NCBI GenBank assembly: GCA_964471755.1
Contig: CAYYJM010000239.1
Coordinates: forward strand, 1 to 9,799
Length of the DNA: 9,799 nt
Source of the DNA: CAYYJM01 sp964471755
GTDB lineage: Bacteria; Planctomycetota; Planctomycetia; Gemmatales; Gemmataceae
Direction: 5' to 3'
Shown here: one piece after another, positions 6,361-9,799 of the stretch
How the letters are laid out: every line of letters begins with the position of its first letter
Numbering within the stretch: the stretch's first letter is position 1
Made by a program: the position numbers and the translations under genes
The notes under the pieces: generated by a model
Database searches by the model: none
What the model saw: the letters and a program-made list of their open reading frames with translations, nothing else
Told to the model about the DNA's origin: nothing

Positions 6361-7701
6361 ATGAAAATCCTCGTCATCGTTGCACGTGGTCTGCAGGCCT
6401 CCCTGGTCGGGGCGTACGGCAACCACTGGGTCACGACCGCCGCCCTCGACGCGCTCGCCGCCCGCGGCGTCCTCTTTGACGCCCATTTCGCCGACGCGGC
6501 CAGCCCTGAGGGCAGCCGCCGATCCTGGCGGACGGCTCGCTACTCGTTCGATCCGCATACCGACTACGGGCCGAACGATCTGCTCGCTCGATTGCGTGCA
6601 AGCGACGTGCCGACCATGCTGATTCACGATGTTTCTCGTCCCCTGCCCGATGCGTTTCTCCAGGGCTGGTCGGCCACGGTCGAGGTCGATCCAGTCGGCG
6701 AGGAAGATCCGCTCGAACTCGCCCTGGAAGGGGCGGCCGACCTGCTGGAGGCCCTGCGCGACGAGGCCAACGCCCTGCTCTGGCTCGATCTGCCGCTCCT
6801 CCTGCCGCCCTGGCAGGTGCCCGAGGACTTTGTCGCCGCCCTGTTCGAGGACACCCTCCTCGAGCCGGCCGAGGAGGAGGACGAAGAGGAGGAGTTTGAG
6901 GAAGAGGAGGCCGACGCCGAAGAATTCGAGGAAGAGGAGGAGGAAGAAGAGGACGCCTCCGACACGGAATGGTTCGACGACGACGAAGTTCCGCCGGAGT
7001 ACATTGCCGATCCGACGCCAGGCCCCAACGACACCGAGGATGACCGTCACGTCCTCAGCCTGCGCATGAGTTGTGCCGCGACGGTCAACTATCTCGACGC
7101 CGGCCTGGAGCAGTTGTTCCAGACGCTGGACGAACTCGATCCGAAGCACGAGATGGCGGTGATCTTCACCAGCGACCACGGTCTGCCCCTGGGCGAACAC
7201 GGCGTCGTCGGCCTTACTGGCGCGGGGCCTCACGAGGAGTTGCTCCACCTCCCGCTGATCGTGCGTCTGCCGGGTCAGGTCCAGGCGGGACGGCGGGTGC
7301 CGACGCTGTGCCAGCCGATCGATCTGGCCGCGACGCTGGCCGACCTGCTCGGCGTGGTCCTGCCCGAGGCGCACGGCCAGAGCCTGCTCCCACTGATGCA
7401 TGGCGCGACCACTGCGATTCGGCCGTATCTGCTCAGTGGTGTCGAGACGGAGCGTGGCCCGATCCGGGCGTTGCGGACGCCGGAGTGGTCGTTCATCCTA
7501 CCCGCTCCGACGAACGAGGCGGAATCGGTTCCAGGCCGTCTGTTTTTGCAACCAGAGGATGTCTGGGAAGTGAACGACGTCCGTCAGCATCACATGGAGC
7601 TGGCCGAGTATTTCGAGCAGGTGCTGTGCGAGGCCCTGACGGCCAGTCGTCAGCCGGGTCCACTGATACTGCCGGAACTGCGGGCCGAGGAGGGGCTGTA
7701 G
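6361..7701 (+). CDS. Sulfatase/alkaline-phosphatase-superfamily protein lacking catalytic residues
   Basis: This 446-residue cytosolic protein has no signal peptide. Superfamily marks are the N-terminal strand MKILVIVARGLQASLVGAYG, the GVLFDAHFADAASP turn (36-49), VIFTSDHGLPLGEHG (267-281), EELLHLPLIVRLPG (292-305) and the domain end DLAATLADLLGV (321-332). Key residues are missing. The usual metal-binding Asp-Asp of 'VDDL' is ARGL (8-11). The CxPSR formylglycine site reads A-S-P-E-G-S-R, with Ala47 where Cys/Ser should be and a two-residue insert. The Lys after the DHG motif is not seen. Residues 171-208 form a run with 29 Glu/Asp in 38, inserted in the middle. It is therefore probably a pseudo-enzyme with a binding or regulatory role. 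The ATG at 6361 is preferred; ATG 6352 adds three residues. It is divergent from folE. The fold is fairly sure, the function unknown. Confidence 0.8.
   Translation: MKILVIVARGLQASLVGAYGNHWVTTAALDALAARGVLFDAHFADAASPEGSRRSWRTARYSFDPHTDYGPNDLLARLRASDVPTMLIHDVSRPLPDAFLQGWSATVEVDPVGEEDPLELALEGAADLLEALRDEANALLWLDLPLLLPPWQVPEDFVAALFEDTLLEPAEEEDEEEEFEEEEADAEEFEEEEEEEEDASDTEWFDDDEVPPEYIADPTPGPNDTEDDRHVLSLRMSCAATVNYLDAGLEQLFQTLDELDPKHEMAVIFTSDHGLPLGEHGVVGLTGAGPHEELLHLPLIVRLPGQVQAGRRVPTLCQPIDLAATLADLLGVVLPEAHGQSLLPLMHGATTAIRPYLLSGVETERGPIRALRTPEWSFILPAPTNEAESVPGRLFLQPEDVWEVNDVRQHHMELAEYFEQVLCEALTASRQPGPLILPELRAEEGL
6871..6984 (+). repeat. GAG/GAA/GAC-rich low-complexity tract encoding an acidic segment
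   Basis: About 38 codons of nearly pure purine on the plus strand (GAG, GAA, GAC) encode the Glu/Asp segment of the sulfatase-like protein. It is split by Ala-Asp-Ala, two Phe and a Trp-Phe, so it is not a pure codon expansion. Such tracts are prone to length change. Confidence 0.85.
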
Positions 7702-8132
7702 TTCCCGTGTCGTGGTTCGAGTTAGCTCTGGCGAGCCGGGCGAGGTCGGCCGGTCGGAGGCGATGCCGCGGTGCGGGGCGATCGACAGTTCGTGAGCGTG
7801 GCGATCGGGAGCCCGGTAGGGAGCGTTGCTGTGGTCGTCGTCGGTGCCGGGTTGGATCGGGAGAAACGGGGTGGCCTGGGTTGTCGGGAGTCCGCCAGGT
7901 GGTGGCTCGGTTCGGGGTGGAAAAGAAGCCGGATCGGTGCTTGCGAGGTCCGGTCGGGGGGGTAGAACAGATCCGGCGACGGCCGGGGCGGATCGAAAGC
8001 CCATAAGCCCGAGCCCAGCGGCTTCATCCAACAAGGGTGTATGCGGAGCGGTCCGCGACGGTCGCGGAACCTACTCACTTTGGACGGGACGGCATCGCAT
8101 AGATCCCTCCTCGTTCGGCGGCGGAGGCGGAG
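7702..8132. other. Intergenic spacer without a convincing gene
   Basis: These 431 nt contain open frames on both strands, but their products are Arg/Pro/Ser-rich, have no ribosome site and resemble no family I know. The segment is GC-rich with many GGTCGG/CGATCG words and looks like degraded repeat DNA. The phrase GCTCTGGCGAGCCGGGC near 7725 is one I associate with dispersed planctomycete intergenic repeats; I could not check this. It ends with the hairpin at 8050-8071. Confidence 0.5.
8050..8071. repeat. GC-rich hairpin
   Basis: GGTCCGCGA and TCGCGGAACC pair as a 9-bp stem with one bulged A and a CGG loop. No T-tract follows, so it is not a classical terminator. It lies about 60 nt upstream of the next gene's start and could be a leader structure or a repeat remnant. 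Confidence 0.4.
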
Positions 8133-8588
8133 ATGGCGGTCAACACGGCACATCACTTCGTCGTCGAGCCGCTGAAAGGCGTCGGCCCGATCCGGTTCGG
8201 GATGCACAAGGACGAGGTGAGCCGCGCTTTCACCTACGTCTATGCCAGCTTCTTCAAGGGGCCGGACAACAAGGTGCGGGCGGACCACTGCGAGGTAGTC
8301 GGCCTCATCATCCACTACGACGACGCGAGTCGGGTCAACTATATCGAGGTCCACAAGGCGCGATATGCCACTGTCACCCTGGAGTTGTTTGGCCAGGACA
8401 TCACCGGCATCTCGGTGCGTGGGCTGGTCGAGTTCCTGCGTGGGCGGGACGTCAAGGCGGTGAGGACGCACTACGGGTACGACTTCCCGGAACTGTGCCT
8501 CAACACCTTCAACAGCGACGTGGAGTCGGAGGGCGATTCGGTCGAGTGCCTGGGGATAGGGGACGGAAAAAGGGGTCGGGAGTCTTAA
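8133..8588 (+). CDS. Small protein with GVGPIRFGM motif, 3' end inside a repeat
   Basis: This is a 151-residue soluble protein of unknown function. Residues 11-29 (VEPLKGVGPIRFGMHKDEV) carry a motif I know from small uncharacterised or immunity-like proteins; I cannot name the family. The rest alternates beta-strand and helix (IIHYDDASRVNYIEVHKA at 59-76; LVEFLRGRDVKAV at 98-110). It has no signal peptide or membrane segment. The ATG at 8133 is preceded by GGAGG with a 5-nt spacer. The last seven residues (GKRGRES) and the TAA are encoded by the left arm and loop of the hairpin repeat that starts at 8567-8569, so the original C-terminus was probably replaced. It stands alone; the neighbouring genes give no functional clue. 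Confidence 0.75.
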   Translation: MAVNTAHHFVVEPLKGVGPIRFGMHKDEVSRAFTYVYASFFKGPDNKVRADHCEVVGLIIHYDDASRVNYIEVHKARYATVTLELFGQDITGISVRGLVEFLRGRDVKAVRTHYGYDFPELCLNTFNSDVESEGDSVECLGIGDGKRGRES

Positions 8589-8609
8589 ACAATGACTCCC
8601 GACCCCTTT
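8569..8609. repeat. REP-like hairpin, copy 1
   Basis: The left arm AAAGGGGTCGGGAGTC (8569-8584) and right arm GACTCCCGACCCCTTT (8594-8609) are perfect 16-bp reverse complements around the loop TTAAACAAT. The stem and loop suggest a dispersed REP/BIME-type element. Such elements are often moved by RAYT (Y1 HUH) transposases, but none is in the window. Confidence 0.85.
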
Positions 8610-8618
8610 AGGGGTCGA

Positions 8619-8643
8619 AAAGGGGTCGGGAGTCTTAAACAAT
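8619..8643. repeat. REP-like hairpin, copy 2 (interrupted by assembly gap)
   Basis: AAAGGGGTCGGGAGTC and the loop TTAAACAAT repeat exactly, 50 nt after copy 1, and then run into the Ns. After the gap, GTCCCCGACC (8675-8684) could be the far end of a diverged right arm. A partial GGGGTCG (8611-8617) sits between the two copies. Confidence 0.8.
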
Positions 8644-8674
8644 NNNNNNNNNNNNNNNNNNNNNNNNNNNNNNN
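8644..8674. other. Assembly gap (31 N)
   Basis: 31 undetermined bases lie inside the tandem hairpin repeat. The repeat probably broke the assembly, so the true distance and any further repeat copies are unknown. Confidence 0.98.
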
Positions 8675-8708
8675 GTCCCCGACCATTCGGCGTCCATCTG
8701 GCCAAATC

Positions 8709-8737
8709 TTGGCGAGACCGTGCCGGCGTGGAATACT
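8709..8737 (+). promoter_or_regulatory. Candidate sigma-70 promoter of the secreted-protein gene
   Basis: TTGGCG (8709-8714) and AATACT (8732-8737) are separated by 17 nt; each matches four of six consensus bases. Transcription would start near 8744, just before AAGGGA (8749-8754) and the ATG at 8764. This agrees with 8764, not the GTG at 8728, as the start. Confidence 0.3.
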
Positions 8738-8763
8738 GGAAAGGCCACAAGGGAACAGCAACT

Positions 8764-9462
8764 ATGCGAACTGCATACCTCTCCGCCGCGGTGCTGGCCT
8801 GCCTGGCGATCGTTCTGCCAGCCGGAGCAGCCGACCTGAGCAAGATCGGCCGAACTCTGAAGGACCAGCCAGCCTACAAGTCCAGCGCACAACAGTACGG
8901 CCTGCTGGTATTTGGCCCGGAGGCCAAAACCCAGGTCTGGATTGTTCTCGACGGCAAACTCGCGCACGTTTATGCCTCGCCCAACGGCACGGCCGTGAAG
9001 GTCTGGCGGCAAGTGCCCTGGGTGACGCCTACTGTCGATGTCTTCAAGCTAGGTGATGTCTGGGAAGCAGACGGTAAGACCCGGCACACGAATCTGACTT
9101 TCCGCCCATCGTGGGGCGAATTTACGCTTACCGTCCAGATCAACGGCAAGCACGAACAGCACGCCGGCAAGGATCGGGCTGGCAGCCTGCGATTTACTAT
9201 CAGGCCCGAGGATGCACCCATCATCCACTTCAATGGCCCGCTGACCCTGGACATGTACCACACGCAACAGTCTCTCATGGTGGACAAGACCGTGCGCCTG
9301 TCGGCTGCGGTGGGTACACCGGGTTGGGGTGCGGGCACCTTCGCGTCCTTCGACTACGATAAGTGGAAGGGGCACGGCTTTCCCGTCGCCGAGGTCGAGT
9401 ATCCACCCACCAATCCCGGTGGCCCGCCTGTCTGGGCTAAATACCGGCTTGATGAAGACTGA
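8764..9462 (+). CDS. Secreted protein of unknown function, ending at an in-frame TGA
   Basis: The 232 residues start with a Sec signal peptide: MRTAYLS, a hydrophobic core AAVLACLAIVLPA, and a likely signal peptidase I site AGA|AD near residue 22. The mature part is beta-rich (YGLLVFGPEAKTQVWIVLDG at 45-64; LTFRPSWGEFTLTVQING at 111-128). From memory it belongs to a secreted family expanded in planctomycetes with a YGLLVFG...VWLVLDG motif and unknown function. The ATG at 8764 has AAGGGA 9 nt upstream; a GTG at 8728 would put 12 residues before the signal peptide. The frame stays open after the TGA at 9460-9462 for another 53 codons that look like the natural C-terminal strands, so the protein may be prematurely truncated. 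Confidence 0.8.
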   Translation: MRTAYLSAAVLACLAIVLPAGAADLSKIGRTLKDQPAYKSSAQQYGLLVFGPEAKTQVWIVLDGKLAHVYASPNGTAVKVWRQVPWVTPTVDVFKLGDVWEADGKTRHTNLTFRPSWGEFTLTVQINGKHEQHAGKDRAGSLRFTIRPEDAPIIHFNGPLTLDMYHTQQSLMVDKTVRLSAAVGTPGWGAGTFASFDYDKWKGHGFPVAEVEYPPTNPGGPPVWAKYRLDED

Positions 9463-9624
9463 GGGGAGTATTGCTTCAGCCCCGTGCGGGCTCCTCAAAC
9501 GGCAGGCCGCGGCCTCGCCAAGGTCAAGCTCTCGTTCGATTCCTGGAAAAGCGGTAATGTCGCGCCAGCTCTCGTCGGTGTCCCCGTAAACCCATCGCCC
9601 ACTCTGACGCCGAAACACCGGTAA
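9463..9624 (+). pseudogene. In-frame continuation of the secreted-protein gene after TGA
   Basis: In the same frame as the upstream gene, 53 codons follow the TGA and end at TAA 9622-9624. The product includes GRGLAKVKLSFDSWKSGNV and APALVGVPVN, an alternating beta pattern with mostly GC-ending codons, much like the C-termini I recall for this family. This suggests a nonsense change, a sequence error, or less likely UGA recoding. The final 11 codons overlap the inverted repeat at 9598-9632 and look less coding-like. Confidence 0.55.
9478..9492 (+). other. Small hairpin downstream of the in-frame TGA
   Basis: AGCCC and GGGCT pair as a 5-bp stem around a CGTGC loop. The loop begins 21 nt after the TGA and has G at its second position. 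That fits the loose description of bacterial SECIS elements, but short GC hairpins like this are common in such DNA. Confidence 0.3.
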
Positions 9625-9632
9625 AGAGTGGG
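9598..9632. repeat. Inverted repeat at the 3' end of the secreted-protein region
   Basis: CCCACTCT (9598-9605) and AGAGTGGG (9625-9632) are perfect 8-bp reverse complements enclosing 19 nt, with a possible inner CCG/CGG pairing. There is no T-tract, so a terminator role is possible but unproven. Confidence 0.4.
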
Positions 9633-9688
9633 AACGGATACCGGTGTGCCAGGGCACGGGGGCGAAGAAGAGCAAAGGGAAGAGGAGC

Positions 9689-9701
9689 AAAGGGGTCGGG
9701 A
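9689..9701. repeat. Solitary half-copy of the REP-like repeat
   Basis: AAAGGGGTCGGGA is identical to the first 13 bases of the hairpin arm at 8569. No matching right arm follows. It lies at the end of a purine-rich tract from about 9658. Confidence 0.6.
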
Positions 9702-9750
9702 TCGCTCTGTAGAAAACCCCTCCTCCCGGCTCCCTCCCCGAAGCGAGACT

Positions 9751-9799
9751 GCTGAAAAAGTCTGTCAGGAGAGGGTTTGTTTGCGTAAGCTGCGATAAG
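9751..9799. mobile_element. Possible terminal sequence of an insertion element at the window edge
   Basis: GCTGAAAAAGTCTGTCAGG and the following AT-richer stretch resemble the GAAAAAGTC-type ends of some transposon families (IS5/IS1182-like). The element, if real, extends beyond the window; no transposase or partner repeat is visible. Confidence 0.2.

Noticed and set aside
5635..7401. 588-codon minus-strand frame that would fuse about 370 residues to FolE
   Set aside because: The extra part is antisense to the sulfatase-like gene; its Leu/Phe run is just the complement of the Glu codons. A ribosome site and FolE homology place the start near 6285.
7498..8034. 178-codon minus-strand frame across the spacer and the end of the sulfatase-like gene
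   Set aside because: Pro/Arg/Thr-rich product, no ribosome site, overlaps a supported gene; no family recognised.
8569..8609. Rho-independent terminator
   Set aside because: The stem ends in only TTT, the repeat recurs in tandem and again as a half-copy, and it invades the coding region, so a REP-type element explains it better, though it might still end transcription.
8569..8643. CRISPR array
   Set aside because: Two copies with a palindromic core and no unique spacers; the unit is a hairpin repeat, not a repeat-spacer array.
8728..8763. GTG 12 codons upstream as start of the secreted protein
   Set aside because: It would put polar residues before the signal peptide, has no ribosome site and lies inside the candidate promoter; ATG 8764 has AAGGGA at 9 nt.
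7722..8843. Minus-strand frame running through the N gap
   Set aside because: It depends on undetermined bases and is antisense to two better-supported genes.

Overview
The window is GC-rich bacterial DNA. The gene families and the 3' repeats suggest a planctomycete, most like the Gemmataceae. That placement rests on my memory of related proteins and on the GGGGTCGGGAGTC hairpins; no search was run. The known genes are a molybdenum-cofactor (Moco)/pterin cluster, and the right third is less dense and repeat-rich.

Positions 1-6285, minus strand, hold six closely packed genes read right to left. They are folE (GTP cyclohydrolase I), a 1003-residue fused FAD/Fe-S oxidoreductase, moaD, an Rpn/YhgA-like PD-(D/E)XK family protein, moaE and moaA (cut by the left edge). 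Gaps are 34 nt or less, moaD overlaps the Rpn-like gene by 29 nt, and the Rpn-like gene and moaE share an ATGA overlap, so one transcript is likely. FolE and MoaA both start from GTP, feeding the folate/pterin and molybdopterin branches. MoaD and MoaE are the two molybdopterin synthase subunits. moaC is not in the window.

Positions 6286-6360 are a short divergent control region with two facing TACAAT hexamers, one of them centred in a perfect 15-bp palindrome. To its right, plus strand, is a cytosolic sulfatase/alkaline-phosphatase-superfamily protein (6361-7701). It lacks the usual catalytic Cys/Ser and N-terminal metal ligands and carries a long Glu/Asp insert, so it is probably a pseudo-enzyme.

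Positions 7702-9799 hold a 431-nt spacer without a convincing gene and a small protein with a GVGPIRFGM motif whose last codons and stop lie in a REP-like repeat. Then come the tandem hairpin repeat with a 31-N assembly gap, a secreted protein of unknown function that appears to continue 53 codons beyond an in-frame TGA, and a repeat-rich right edge.

I see no CRISPR array, tRNA, rRNA or complete mobile element. No wholly new system is obvious. The best leads are a MoaD whose Gly-Gly is not C-terminal, the degenerate nuclease-like gene between moaD and moaE, the pseudo-sulfatase, and the in-frame TGA in the secreted protein.
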